64,000 nucleotides of DNA, from assembly GCA_036873135.1 (NCBI GenBank), contig JAPTYO010000001.1:44354774-44418773 (forward strand), written 5' to 3'. Each line of letters starts with the position of its first letter. Within the stretch, counting starts at the first letter, position 1. Under the pieces are notes generated by a model. The model worked only from the letters and a program-made list of their open reading frames with translations, was not told the origin of the DNA and searched no databases. This stretch comes from Clarkia xantiana subsp. parviflora (lineage: Eukaryota; Streptophyta; Magnoliopsida; Myrtales; Onagraceae). Made by a program: the position numbers and the translations under genes. Shown here piece after piece: positions 34,669 through 45,952 of this stretch.

Positions 34669-37484
34669 TTAAGCTCGGTCCTCGGATGCTTTAGGGTCGG
34701 ATGCTGGATCTTCAGAGGGCTTCGGAGGGGCAGGATCGGAAGGACCTGCAGGAGGGTCGTCGACATCTTCAGAGGAACTCTCCGACGGGAGGCTAAAGTA
34801 CCTTTCTGCGGCTCGGCCGAGAATCTTGGACTTCCTCAGGTCGATGGACTCCCCGTAGGTTTCGTTAAGCTCTTCGGCAATATCAAGGAAGGCATTCTGC
34901 AAGTCTTCCTGACAATGCTTCGCCGCATCTGCTTTGAAGTCCTCCGAGCTCCGATATTCTTCGCGGCCCTGAACCTTCGCGTTTGCTATTTGGGCGGAAC
35001 GCTCCGCCATTTCCTCCTCCAGCTCCGCGATAACCCTTTGCTTCTCAAGCTTCAGCCGATCAGCAGTTTCCTTCAATTCCGCTTTATCAAAGGCAGCCTG
35101 ATTCCGATCAGCTAAGGCCGTTTGCTGCTCCCGCCTAAGCGAGCTCTCAAGGCTTAGAATCCGCCTTTGCTGGGATTGAGCCTCTTGAACAAGCTTGGCC
35201 TTACCCTCCTCGGCCTGCTGCCTACCCTCCTCGGCCTGCTGCCTACCCTCCTCAGCCTGCTGCCTACCTTCTTCGGCTTGCTTTCTGCCCTCCTCCGCTC
35301 GGAGCCTTGACGCCTCGGAGGCGGCCAGGTCCTCCTGGAGCTTAGTCAAGCTCTCGAGGTTGGAGTTGGCCCGTTCTTGCTCCAAAGCCTCCTGCAGGGA
35401 CAGGATGTAGCCGAAGCAACGATCCTGGTCCGCCATTTCCTGAGGACAAATACAGCTTAGTATTTAAAATTCGGAATACTTTCAGATGAGTAAAAGCAAA
35501 ATGTAACCTACCTCTATCCGACGGACGGCCATTTGACGGATGTCCGCCTTGATGTCCTCCCCTTCCAGTGAAAGGGGGCGCCTCAGTGATGGCGGGATCG
35601 AGCCCGACACCAAGTGCAAGGCCAAGTTCTCCTCCTGGCACCCCCGGTGTAGAGAAATCTCCTGTAGAGACTCCACCGGTCTCCAAGGCTCCGCACTCTG
35701 ATCCGAGGAGACAGCCTGGTAGTAGTCTCCATCAAGGGGAATGGAGGTACTACCAGACGGGCTCCCCCATCTTCACTTGTCCGAGCTTCGGGGGTCGCGC
35801 CCCTAACTGGTGCCGATGGTAGCGCGAGGGGGAGTGGGGACGTCTCCTTACCAGGTGACTTAGCAGGAGTCGACCTCGATTTTCCTCGGAGGATTAGGCC
35901 TTCCTCCTCAGCTTGGTCCTCGGAGGGGGAGTCCTCCAAGCTAATCACCCGACCAAATTCGCCACGGACTTCCGTCGGGGCATCATCCACCCCCGGCTCC
36001 GCTGCAGGCACGGGGTCTGAGGCAGGTGCAGTAGGTGCGACGTCCGTGTGACCTGCAGCGGGGCGAACAAGGTGAGGAAGTAAATTGACATCGGTATACC
36101 AAATTAGACAACGCTCCAAATATCTCTCGCAGCCGAAAAAGTCGTAGTAACCCACTTCGAGGACGTGTGGAGTTTCCCCTCGAAGGACATTCTTGACATC
36201 CCTGATCCGCCCTTCCATGTCGGAGGCCTGAAGGTCTTGAGGAACCAACTCTCTATATCTTTTTATAGCACGAAAAACTTCCTTATCTTCCTTTTCGGAG
36301 CGGACACCGAAGGCGGCCCTAACCACGTCCGCATTAGTCTGCCCCTCGGGTGTGGGGACAGACCTTGGTGCCTCGGAGGTCTTCCTTCTCTTCTGAGACG
36401 GCTCCGACGCGGCGGAAGACTTTCTCCTGGACGAGGACTTCTTCTTACATTTCAGCGAGTGGGAGGCATCGGTATCCTCCTGAAACAGATGGGCGGTCAG
36501 CGATGATCGATGGGCTGTAAGCAGTGAAAACAAGAAATAATCAGAAGATTACCCAGAAAATTACATTGGAAAGGCCATCACGAATTTTTCCCCCGGCTTC
36601 GGGATCAATCAGCATGATAGATATTTTTATCCGCTGTCGGTCGGTAACAGAAGTGGCCTCAAAGGGCTGATAACCCTCCTCCCAGCGACGGGCTTGGATG
36701 AGCATCAAAGCCCTCTTAGTCTGCTCCGACCATTGACGGAAGGGCACAGGAGGATCAGCTTCTACGGCAGTCTTCGGCCATTCGATGAGACCAGGCTTGA
36801 TGAAAAAGTACTGTTCCTTCCAGTTGGCATTGTCATGCCCCTTATCGTGGATGATGGCCCGTTCCTTGCAAATCCTCCAGGACACCTTCCTATCCCAGCC
36901 CATCTCCTTATATTGCTCGTCGGTCCCCTCGGGTTGGCGGGGGGTAAAGGAGCAGATTCCATCTTTGTTACAGGTCATCTTGTAGAGGACCCGCCAAAGC
37001 TCCAGGGTATAGCTCCAGTCCTCTAGATCACACCATACTTGAAAGGCAATCCATGTACGGATTGCGTGTGGAGAGAAGGTCGTGGGGTAAGTTTTGTAGT
37101 GGTTGCATAGCTCCACCCAACTCGGACAAAAAGGGAGTCGGATTCCCGCACGAAATTTCCCTGGGGAGATGAACACCTCGTCTCCTTTAGGGAGCGTAAC
37201 CCAGGTGTCGCGAGGATTGAATTTGAACTGCTCATAAGGATAGCGAGCCCCGAAGGAGGATTCGAAGATACCACACTCTATACAAGCCCTATCGTAGTTA
37301 ATAGGTGCAAGCGAGTTCTTGAGATACTTGAAGACAAAAGGTGGTCCATCAGGGGAAGACCCGCTGTTGGCGACAGATCCCTCGGCTGAAAATCGTCGAT
37401 GGAAGGAAGGAGGGGAAATTGAAACCTAAGAAGATCAAAAATAGAGGAAAAAAGGGTAATAAGGTGAAAAATCTTACCAGACAT
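34669..37484 (-). pseudogene. Tat-A antisense gene (aORF), four exons, one frame break
   Basis: Proposed exons on the minus strand are 37484-37478 (ATG TCT G), 37385-36553, 36479-35512 and 35439-34669, joined by GT-AG introns of 92, 73 and 72 bases. The protein matches the Tat-B antisense protein throughout: PREGE/PKGDEVF then IRLPFC, TFSPHAIR, CSFTPR, a lysine-arginine cluster (KCKKKSSSRRKSS) early in exon 3, RGETPHVLEVGYYDFFG, LALHLVSGSIPPSLRRP, then a coiled coil with heptad repeats and GREEYRSSEDFKADA. Exon 3 is 968 bases, not a multiple of three: a shift occurs near the C run at 35764-35768. The N-terminal half recalls the plant 'putative gypsy type transposon' domain (Pfam PF04195), from memory, not searched. 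Function is unknown; the basic cluster suggests nuclear entry and the coiled coil suggests self-assembly. Confidence 0.75.
35203..35305 (-). repeat. 21-bp tandem repeats coding heptads in the Tat-A antisense gene
   Basis: About five 21-bp units encode the seven-residue repeat EEGRQQA (variants EEGRKQA, EEGKAKL). The period matches one coiled-coil heptad, so copy-number change would lengthen the coil without breaking the frame. Tat-B lacks this expansion. Confidence 0.85.
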
Positions 37485-37619
37485 GGTGGCTGAAGTCTTG
37501 ATCGGAAAAACTTGAGTATTTGAAGCGCCGGCGAAAACTTGAAGAATGGAAGATCAAAGCTCTTGGGATCGCAGAGAAGAAGGAGTAGAGGAAAAGCGAA
37601 ACAGTGTCTGGGTCTAGGG

Positions 37620-37626
37620 TTTTATA
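37620..37626 (-). promoter_or_regulatory. TATA box of the Tat-A antisense gene
   Basis: CTTATAAAACCC on the minus strand, 136 bases upstream of the ATG. The following CCCAGACACT resembles CCCTGACACT just after the TATA box of the Tat-B antisense gene. Confidence 0.6.
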
Positions 37627-37786
37627 AGAGAGGGAAAAGAGAACTAAAGGGGTGGGCAATCTGAGCCATAGAATTCAAAACGATTCAATCGGAATCGTCC
37701 AAAGTGAAACGTGCTAATTCGAAGAAGGCGAAACGGTTTTGATTTGAACCGTCAGGACGCATGGAACACAGATAAGACAGGAATGA

Positions 37787-37877
37787 TGACGTACTGTGGT
37801 GGTTGAAAAGTGCTTTTTCAGAAAGCAGGCGTGCAGAACCCGAGGCGTTCCTTCACCTTCTATCAGCATTTAATGCT
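37787..37877 (-). promoter_or_regulatory. Conserved non-coding block upstream of the antisense gene
   Basis: In order away from the gene: TGACGTA (37787-37793, a bZIP/as-1-like core), GCTTTTTCAGAAAG (37812-37825) and the palindrome AGCATTTAATGCT (37865-37877). The same three motifs occur in the same order in Tat-B (48536-48613), although the DNA between them has diverged. Confidence 0.6.
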
Positions 37878-38057
37878 GGTCTAATCGAGAAATCCCCTCG
37901 AATCCAAGCAGGATCCCAAAAGATCTTGAAGAGATCCGAGGTAAAGGCCTCCGACGAAAGTGGGGCAAAGGCCTCTGATGTTTTAGATGAAGACCTCCGA
38001 CAGGGAGGTTGAAGGGTCCGATATTGGAAGACGCGACGCACTATAAGTCCCTCACGT

Positions 38058-38069
38058 CTTGGGGGCAAA
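38058..38069 (+). other. Polypurine tract of Tat-A
   Basis: CTTGGGGGCAAA lies immediately before the 3' LTR. Tat-B has the same sequence in the equivalent position (read on the minus strand at 48280-48291). Confidence 0.7.
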
Positions 38070-38692
38070 TGATGGGCCCCGGCGAAGGCCGTTAGGCCCC
38101 TTAACGATTGGCAAACGGCGACTAGGCCCGTTGGGCTAGGAGCTGGGCTGCTGGAAGGCTAAGGGCTCCGACAGAAGGAGGCCCCGACATTGAATAGCCC
38201 CGAGTAAGTATGGCCTCGATAGGGGAGAGCCCCGATGTTATCGGACCTGGACGTGGTCGGTCCCGATATGGGGGTTGACATCACTCCCCGACACCGAATC
38301 CTCAATGATGCAACTTGGGAGTCTCCGATAATGGTCGAGGCTCACTAGTAAGAGCACAATCCCGGAAATCTCGCCATGATTACAGTAGTGATATAATGGG
38401 CGAGATATGTGGGATGCGTGGCGAGATATACGGCGAAATATGTGGGATAATGGATCACAATCCAACCGCCTAATCAGGTAACTGGGATAGCCTTCCCCCT
38501 ATAAAAGGAAGGAAGTTATCCCAGATTAAGGTTACGTTTTTACACACATACACATATTGCTTGCTTGATCACCGTACTTACGTTAAGCATCGGAGAGGGA
38601 TTCTGGGCCACCGCCCTCTATTCCCCTTCTGCAGGATTGCGAGGAGCTAAGGAATCCGTCACCGTAACCGGAGTTCCTACCGTGATCCAACA
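38070..38692 (+). repeat. 3' LTR of Tat-A
   Basis: 623 bp, with no difference from the 5' LTR that I could find by reading. ATTCG follows at 38693-38697. Confidence 0.95.
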
Positions 38693-38869
38693 ATTCGGAG
38701 GTTAGTTCTTCTAGTTATTGTGTCTGCGTTTCTGTTTCTACTATTGTCGTCGACGCCACCACAGCTGATGGATATGGATCCATGTTTAATACGAGTATTC
38801 ACCTTGGACGAATCCCGAAGGGCTCAACGAAATATTTCGTCGACACCCGCTACATAGGAGACTCGACTT

Positions 38870-39055
38870 CTCTCCCTAGAGGAGAGGGTCGATCCCTCCC
38901 CACTAAGTGGAGGGGGTCGACCCCTGGAGAGGGATCGACCCCCTCCATCAGTGGAGAGGGTTCGACCCCCTCTCCACCAAGAGGGGAGGGTCGACCCCTC
39001 TCCACCAAGTGGGGAGGGTCGACCACTAATGGAGAAGGTCGATCCTTCTCTGTCG
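38870..39055. repeat. GTCGACC-rich palindromic repeat cluster
   Basis: Blocks of GGAGAGGGTCGACCCCTCTCC type recur about seven times, alternating orientation, with TCCACCAAGTGG spacers. GTCGAC is itself a palindrome and the arms are near-complementary, so the region can form several hairpins. No target duplication was found and no gene is supported. Confidence 0.6.
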
Positions 39056-39920
39056 GACCTAAATCTAACTTACGGCGAATTACGTTTTGAAAAAACGTGC
39101 GAATTTTTGAAAAGAGTCGCCACTAGTTAATTAAGGCTAACTAGAATCCTACATTACCTAAGCGAATAACAGATTAAACACCTAGGTACAAAATCGGTCT
39201 ACGATCAGAAATACAAGTTCGGGGGTTCAATTACGAATTAACACTCATGTAATTAATCACGCCCTTTCGGTACTCAATTTGCGAATTTGCCGATTTTATT
39301 GTTTACACATGTATTACCCTAAATTAATCCAACGATGTCGAAACTAATCAAATTTCATCATACTAAAAGATATTATCAAATACAATCCCAAATCTAACAA
39401 TTAATTACATCCTATAATTCCCATTAAAAATGAAGTCTAGAATACTAAAAAAAACTTTTAACATGTTATCAAATTAAAATCAATCACCTTAAATTAAACT
39501 TCTAATTAAAATTTACCAATTACATTTAAACTATTAATTAAACCTAACTAATTACATTTAATTTATTAATTGATTGTAATATGATAATAATATAAAACAT
39601 AAAATATAATAAATAAATAAAAAAAAAAGTACCTTCGTCTTCTCCAATAGGGTAACCAGCGGGCAGCAGCAGAGGTGGCTCCGGCCAGGGGCACGGCAGC
39701 GCCGAGGCTTCTGGACGTGAAGCGGACGGGCGCGGTGGTCGGCAGCAGCAGCAGGTACCGGCACCAGCAGCGGCGGCGGCAGCAGAGCAGTCCGGTGACA
39801 TATCTGGCAGCTCCGGCAGAGGGCGATCTGGAAATCGGCGCGGACGGGGACGGCAGACGGCGGAGGACCTGGCGATTCTGGGTGGTACAGCGACGGAGGA
39901 GCGGCGGGGCGGCTGGAGCT
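39056..39920. other. AT-rich then GC-rich segment without a supported gene
   Basis: 39056-39640 is AT-rich. 39645-39920 is abruptly GC-rich, with CAGCAG and CGGCGG runs. On the minus strand it encodes an Ala/Pro/Cys-rich frame starting near 39801 and ending at a donor-like GAAGGTACTT near 39630. This may be a captured exon or part of another transposon. I recognise no family. Confidence 0.35.
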
Positions 39921-40269
39921 CTCGACTATATATGCTATGTTGTTAAACGCTGTCTCAGATCTAAAATGTTGATATTCGGTATCTCAGTTATCAGATTTGT
40001 TTATTTTCACTTTTTCTCCGAATGGTTTTAACGTTAAAATCGGCATTTTAAATAACAAAATATGTATTTTTTTCCCACTTTTCCGAAGTATCAGATTTGT
40101 TGCTCATAGTTTATACTGACATATTATGCTTAAAAAAACATGTTTTTATTTTGTCAAATTTTAGAGGAAAAAAAGTGTAAATTTATTTGATAGCTAGAAC
40201 ACCGAAAATCAACATTTTAAATTTGAAACTACTAATGACATATAATCGAGACTATTTTTAGGTTAACCC
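39921..40269. mobile_element. Left-truncated palindromic MITE (relative of 15651-16032)
   Basis: The right end AATCGAGACTATTTTTAGGTTAACCC (read in parts) and CAACATTTTAAAT match the right arm of the element in the RCC1 intron. The left arm begins at CTCGACTATA, so about 25 terminal bases are missing there. Confidence 0.6.
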
Positions 40270-40454
40270 AAAAATTTAAGCAGCAAACTCGAAGGCATTT
40301 TTGTTTTTTGGGCAAACTCAAGGATGTTATTGAATCTTGAATTTAGCACCAGTATTTAGTGACGACGGTAATTATTATTTGCCGGAGAAGATATTTACGA
40401 CTTACACAAACTGATAAAAGCAGTCATTTTTTCTCAACCACAGAAGTGGAAGCA

Positions 40455-40462
40455 TATATATA
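40455..40462 (+). promoter_or_regulatory. TATA box of the Ycf33-like gene
   Basis: CATATATATAG lies about 50 bases upstream of the ATG at 40512, so the 5' UTR would be only about 20-25 bases long. Confidence 0.45.
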
Positions 40463-40511
40463 GTCTTCATCTCCAAAATCATAAATTCAAAATCAATCAT
40501 CAATACCGAAA

Positions 40512-41081
40512 ATGAAGACCTTATCTGCTCCATGCTCCAGATTCAACCTCCCAACTCCAAGACCCTCCATTTTCTCCAACAACCCAGCTCCACCCAAGCT
40601 CAACTTCACACCCTCCACTAAATCCACCCCCAAAGTTTCCATCTTTTTCAAAACCACCCTCTTCCCCACCGCGACAGCCACCGTCACCGAGAACCCACCA
40701 CCCCTGGAGGACGAAGAACACGTCATTTCCCAAGAAGACAGTAATGGAGCCACAAGGGCTCTGATTCTTGGGGCGGTTTCCGTTGGAGTAGTGGCTCTCG
40801 TAATGGGTTTCGAGGATCGACACGTGGCACTGGCGCTAGGTCCAGGTGGGCCGTTAATGGAGGAGGAGTTTTGGGACAACGTGAGGAGGTATGCTCTGTA
40901 TGCGCTAACGGTGAGCAGTGGTGCTCTTTACAGCGTAGTGGAGCCAATCTTGGAGCTTCTCAAGAACCCTATTTCTGCAGTTCTGGTGCTCTTGATTTTG
41001 GGGGGTAGTTTCTTTATTCTCACTCAGGTGGTGTCTGCCATGATTGGGGTTACTGAGTTTTCGTATCAGTATGGATATTGA
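40512..41081 (+). CDS. Chloroplast Ycf33/DUF751-family membrane protein
   Basis: A single exon encodes 189 residues. Residues 1 to about 60 are rich in Ser, Thr, Pro and Lys with few acids, as in a chloroplast transit peptide. Hydrophobic segments lie at about 83-99, 128-145 and 153-178. The C-terminal part (EEFWDNVRRYALYALTV, EPILELLKNPISAVLVLLIL) matches the DUF751/Ycf33 family, which is plastid-encoded in many algae and found in cyanobacteria. It is nuclear here. The family probably works at the thylakoid membrane, but its role is not established to my knowledge. The frame is open with no suspect residues. The start is the first ATG after the TATA box. Confidence 0.85.
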   Translation: MKTLSAPCSRFNLPTPRPSIFSNNPAPPKLNFTPSTKSTPKVSIFFKTTLFPTATATVTENPPPLEDEEHVISQEDSNGATRALILGAVSVGVVALVMGFEDRHVALALGPGGPLMEEEFWDNVRRYALYALTVSSGALYSVVEPILELLKNPISAVLVLLILGGSFFILTQVVSAMIGVTEFSYQYGY

Positions 41082-41863
41082 CTGAGGTTATAATTGTTAT
41101 TATTTGCATGTGAAATGATTCAGATTCCGATTATGGAGTTTGGAAAAGTTACAATTGAAGAGTATTAATGTGATTTAGAAGTTGACGAAATTTACAACTA
41201 TTGTCAATGTTTCTTATTTAGTAGAGTCGGAATATATATCATCACTGTCGAATTTTTTATTGTGGGATTTTGGATTTGTTTTGGTTCCATTGATATATGT
41301 ATGATTTTGAATTATGATTCTTCTTCTCAAAAACATTTTTAGCTCAACTTGTTCAACCATGCTAATAGGTACCTCCTTGCATTTTCAATTTAATTTTCGA
41401 AATATTCCTCTCTTGCTTAGCTATAATATCAAAATTACGACAATAACAAATTAATATCAATAATACCCTAATTGATTATTGTTTAAGGGTTTTATGTGGT
41501 AGACCATAGTTGTTATTCTGTGTGCACAGCAGCTAAATAAAGTTGAACTTTACAAAATTCAAGCTAACTAATATTATGGAACTAACAAACTGCGGTCACT
41601 AAAATCAAGTTAGCTTCATTCATTGACCAGAGTTTAAGGAGAATGAAAAGATATTCATAACAAATATTAGTAACCATAAGAATGAAAAGATATTCATAAC
41701 AAACATGGTAAGTAAAAAAAAGAACGAAATTACACACTGTTTTAACTTAGCAAAATAAGGAAGAAATCATGTCGTAGTGCATCGGTAGTGTCCTTTTTCT
41801 CAGCCTAAGTATATATAGAATACAAAGTTGGTTGCTGACATTAACTTAAAAAATTGCACACTC
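41082..41863. other. Intergenic region between convergent genes
   Basis: The 3' regions of the Ycf33-like gene (plus) and KCR1 (minus). I see an imperfect duplication of AAGATATTCATAACAAA around 41648-41703 and nothing else of note. Confidence 0.5.
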
Positions 41864-44032
41864 TTATTCCTGCTTTCTGGAATCCTTAAGCTGACCACGC
41901 TTCCGAATATTGAGGCAAAACCTGAGCCGCCATGCATCAATTACTGACTCCGGCAACGAGTTTGCTAGGGCCCAGAGGAGCGTGTGGGGCCAGTAAGGGG
42001 TGCACCGTGGTTCGTAGCCTATCCACCTCATGGCTGCATGTGCATAGCCCTCTGCCGATGGCACGAAGAAGGAAGACCTCTTAATCGATGCCATCTTTGT
42101 TGCTACGTACAGAGGAACCTGGGCAAGCATATAAAAAACACCAATCAATAATTTTACGTTAGCTGTGAAATTTTAGACGGATCACTTAATCAATTGTTCT
42201 AAAAACTCAATTGATATGTGAATGTGTGAATGTGCGGTTTAGTCTTTTTAAACAGATATAATTACATGATTGTCAAAGAAACTAAGGTGATAGATGACCC
42301 TAAACCCTTAACCAAACCATGGGATGGAAAGAAAGAAAGAAAGAAGAATGATGAGGTTGTTGAGAAATCTATCATAACAACAACCCGGATGTCGATTTTT
42401 GCGTGTTACTTGAAGTAAGCTTATTATAAGGGGAATGAATCATCATTTCAAAACATACTTGCAAAAGGAGAGGAAATTAGGGCTGAGCTCAGGACGAGAC
42501 AGTCGGGCTTTTTCAGAAAAAAGGTCCGAGCCAGAAATTTTCAAACAGAGGAATTACCAAACATCAAGCATAAGAGAAGAGCACCCTGCAGAAGAAACTT
42601 AAAGAGGATGGCACACTACACTACAATGAAAAACAGCTAACTTAATAATACAAGTCCTTTGTCAACCAGTGTACAACTAGTAGCTTCCTTTTCTATCAGC
42701 ACTACTTTTACCCTAAAATTAGGGTTATACGGATTGATAGATCTTCATAATCGACAGCATAATCTGCATTTCTCCTTGATGATATGGTGCCGTATAACAC
42801 TAAGAATTTCCTCTCCTCGAATAACTCATAACTTTCACTCATCAACAAGATTTCATCTTATTTATGCAATATATGTTAACCAAAAGAACCTTTCATGAAC
42901 AGGATGCAGCTCAAAGTGCAGAGAGTACTAACTGAAACCCAAAATCTCCAAATACTTTCACCAGAAAATCTATCATACCAGCAACTCCTAGATCACTAAA
43001 AAATCATAATTACGCAGAATGATAAAACCGATGGCAAGGCATTCATATGCTTGTACAGCACGTAATTCATCAGTCACACAGATTATATGTTCTTTGTTTT
43101 CTTATATGACATGATCATAAAGACTGTTATGCCAAAGAAGAAAAGACTCTGTACCTGGCATTGCACATCAATTCCTTTGCTCTTGTATTCAACGTAGAGA
43201 CTCCTCGAGAACTGATCGATGTACCTGATGTAATCAACAAGTAAAGCACAATTACTCCAATCTCCACAAGACTAATAAAAATCTGATATTTGGTAGAATG
43301 GAATCAAGTGGGAATTGAGCAGTGAATATTCGATTTCATACACTACAACTCCATTGCATCCGACCGAATATGGATCGAATCGCATACTTACGCTTTCGTG
43401 GCTGCATAGACAGCGTAAAGAGGATCCGAGGGGATAACAATAGCAGCTCCAGATCCAATATTAACAATGGCGCCTTTCTTCCTCTGAAGCATCCCGTGAA
43501 GGACAGCTTGGGTTACCTTCGTCGTCCCTTCCACATTGACCTTGATCAGGTTCCTCAGCAGCTCTTCGTCCAGCTCGTGGAAGTACCTAGCGTACGGATA
43601 CGAAACCCCGACATTGTTAATCAGGATCCCGACGTCGATCCCCTCAATTGCTCCCCGGATCTTGTCAACGCCTTCGTTGAGATCGCCGGAGAAGTCGACG
43701 ATCACTTTCTTGATCTGGATGTTGCCGTACTTGGCCGTGATGGCGGCAGACACGTCGTTCAGCTTGTCGATGCTCCGAGCTACGAGAACCAGATTCAGCC
43801 CCTTTCGCGCCAATTGGAAGGCGAAGCCCTTGCCGATGCCGTCGGTGGGGCCGGTGACGACGGCCCAGGAGCCGTACTTCTTGAGATTTTTTCCAGGGCG
43901 GAGGAAACTGACGTAGAACCAGTTGAGGACGGCGAAGAAGAGGCGGAGAAGAGAAATGGAGCCCAAGGTGAAGAGCGCGATGACCCATGTCGGCTGGGCA
44001 ATGAGCTTGTGATACACGCAGGAGGACTCCAT
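41864..44032 (-). CDS. KCR1: Very-long-chain 3-oxoacyl-CoA reductase
   Basis: Exons on the minus strand are 44032-43392, 43224-43155 and 42118-41864, joined in frame by GT-AG introns to 321 residues, close to the family length of about 320. It performs the NADPH-dependent reduction of 3-ketoacyl-CoA, the second step of fatty acid elongation at the ER, for waxes, sphingolipids and storage lipids. Features: an N-terminal membrane segment (about 15-40), the SDR cofactor motif TGPTDGIG (60-67), NNVG (139-142), a likely catalytic serine near 194, YAATK with Tyr209 and Lys213, and a basic C-terminal tail (KDSRKQE) suited to ER retention. The ATG at 44032 fits family N-termini; an in-frame upstream ATG at 44128 would add 32 residues unlike the family. 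Intron 2 (1036 bases) holds a MITE end. Confidence 0.93.
42478..42555. mobile_element. Truncated hAT-type MITE end in KCR1 intron 2
   Basis: TAGGGCTGAGCTCAGGACG and the following CGGGCTTTTTCAG resemble the end of the MITE at 6323-6820. The other end was not found, so this is a fragment. Confidence 0.5.
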
Positions 44033-44129
44033 AGCTGAGAGAGCAGAGACTAAATCGATTACTCTAAGAAGCTGGGGTTCGTCGGAGGTGGCTTTATAGA
44101 GGTGGGAGTTGGGCGCCGGAGCATTCAAT

Positions 44130-45952
44130 TCGAAGAAGCAACAAGGGTCGAGAGTACAGCAGGGTGGGTGAAGTAGATGAGCTGCAAACTACCGCAATTA
44201 ACTGCATCCGAGATTCGGCCAAAGAAACCAAACCTCATCTGATTATTGTGACGACGACTTGCGTAGAGAAGCAAACCAACGTGGTACATGTATTAATTTG
44301 GTGTTTAAATTGAGTTTCTCAGTTTCATTTTGGTTGAAATTTAGTGCATCAGTGTGATTACTTTAAAGAAGCCAATCCCGACTGTCATATCCTAGCTCCC
44401 AAGCACGCTCCATTCTCGTTACTTTGTTGGTACCATCACCTAAGAAGCTGGCCACATTTGCCCAAGTAAATCATGTTTTGTTGTCGCACGAAATCGCTCT
44501 GTTGAATTATTTTATTTTTATGTTCAACTTTTGGGTGAAATTTGACTATTTTGTGAAAAGTAATAAGTGATGGATTATAAGTGGGTGAGTCGGTTGATGG
44601 AAATGGTTGAAATAAGAGGAAAAGACGGGCGGAGACATCAAATTTTAACAAAAATGAAACCGCCTACTTTAACATTTTAAATTTCAGACACCAAATTGAA
44701 AAATGAGGCAAACTTAAGACAGTAAATATGTTCTTTTCCCAACAATTTATTCACAATTTTTTTGGCCAAAATTTTATTCACAAATAACTTAAAAAACTAT
44801 GTACTCATTTATATATTTTATTATTTTAAATACTAAAATAATCTTAAGTCTTTTAAAATTTATAATGGGTAACTATTTGAACTATAAATCTAACGTTGTC
44901 GATTTTTCGACTTTTGGGATTATCACATGCATATTAAAGTTGAAATCTGAAATTTTGAGCTAAAATTGATAAACTCTGATGAATTAGGAAAAAAATTGTA
45001 AAAATTAGTTTACAAAAATCAATTAGATTTTATAATTTTGGACAATATTATTTTTTTAGTTTTTTTAATTAAACCGGTTCAGCACTATTAACTAGTTTAT
45101 TCATGTACGAATATTTAATTTATTTAGAGTGCTTTAAAAAAATCATATTAAGAGTATGGAATTATGTGTCTCAATAATAAAAGCAATTTGAACTCCATCA
45201 TTAGAGAGAGTTTCAAATTTACAATAGTAGTCACTGTCTACTTGATCTCAACCATTTTAGAGAGTTTCAATTTGGTGTAATAATTATCTTTAACAGTTTC
45301 ACTTTAATAAGTTAGCAATGATGTAACAATTACGATGGATGAATAAAAAACTCACCATCCAAAGTGCTCTAAGGGTAATGGTGACACTATGCAATGAATG
45401 TCACACATATTTATGGCAACTTTATCTGAGTGATCATTAGAATGAAAACATATTCATAACCAACACTTTATCTCTTACGGGTGACCTGATACAAATGAAT
45501 TATTTTATGATCCGACACTTCCTAAGAACTCTTTGGTCGATTAAGCCCCAAGAGACAAAGAGGTACTAAAAGGGACCAACAACAATACATTAAATCATTT
45601 AATTTAAATGAACTTAATACTAAAAATAAAATGAGCAGCAAACTAGTATCATATAGAGATCTATATACATTAATAATTACATTGAACCCTTTTTTTAATT
45701 GATTTATTAAGTAGATGATCATGCATCCACATCCTATAACATAATTACATAAGTAGATCCACTCAGGACTCCCCCAGCAAAACAATATTGTTTGCCAGAA
45801 TGCAACAGCAAGAAACATTGGCAAAATATCAATTTGCTCTTTCTTCCTACTTTACTTACTGCAGATGAAAAACACATCCTTCACCCTTCAAAGAATACCC
45901 AACCAACCACCCAGCCAGCCAAGCCCAGGTTGTATTTGTAGAAGTCTGAGAA
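44130..45952. other. Intergenic, AT-rich; KCR1 promoter side and NOI 3' side
   Basis: I see no gene. A pyrimidine/purine-mixed stretch just upstream of 44130 may be the KCR1 5' UTR and core promoter, but no convincing TATA box was seen. ORFs at 44436-44651 and 45522-45824 lack gene-like features. Confidence 0.5.

Larger units (their letters stand above)
27589..38692 (+). mobile_element. Tat-A: Tat-lineage Ty3/gypsy element with an antisense gene
   Basis: Two 623-bp LTRs flank the element, and the 5-bp duplication ATTCG lies exactly outside both (27584-27588 and 38693-38697). I saw no difference between the two LTRs on reading them side by side, which implies recent insertion. The order is PBS, gag, protease, RT, RNase H, a second (archaeal-type) RNase H, integrase, a repeat-filled gap, an antisense gene, a conserved non-coding block, a polypurine tract and the 3' LTR. 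A second RNase H between the first and integrase is characteristic of the Tat lineage. Gag-pol is broken at three or four places (see the pol entries). Confidence 0.95.

Noticed and set aside
43322..44038. Long plus-strand ORF over KCR1 exon 1
   Set aside because: It is the complement of a well-supported SDR exon.
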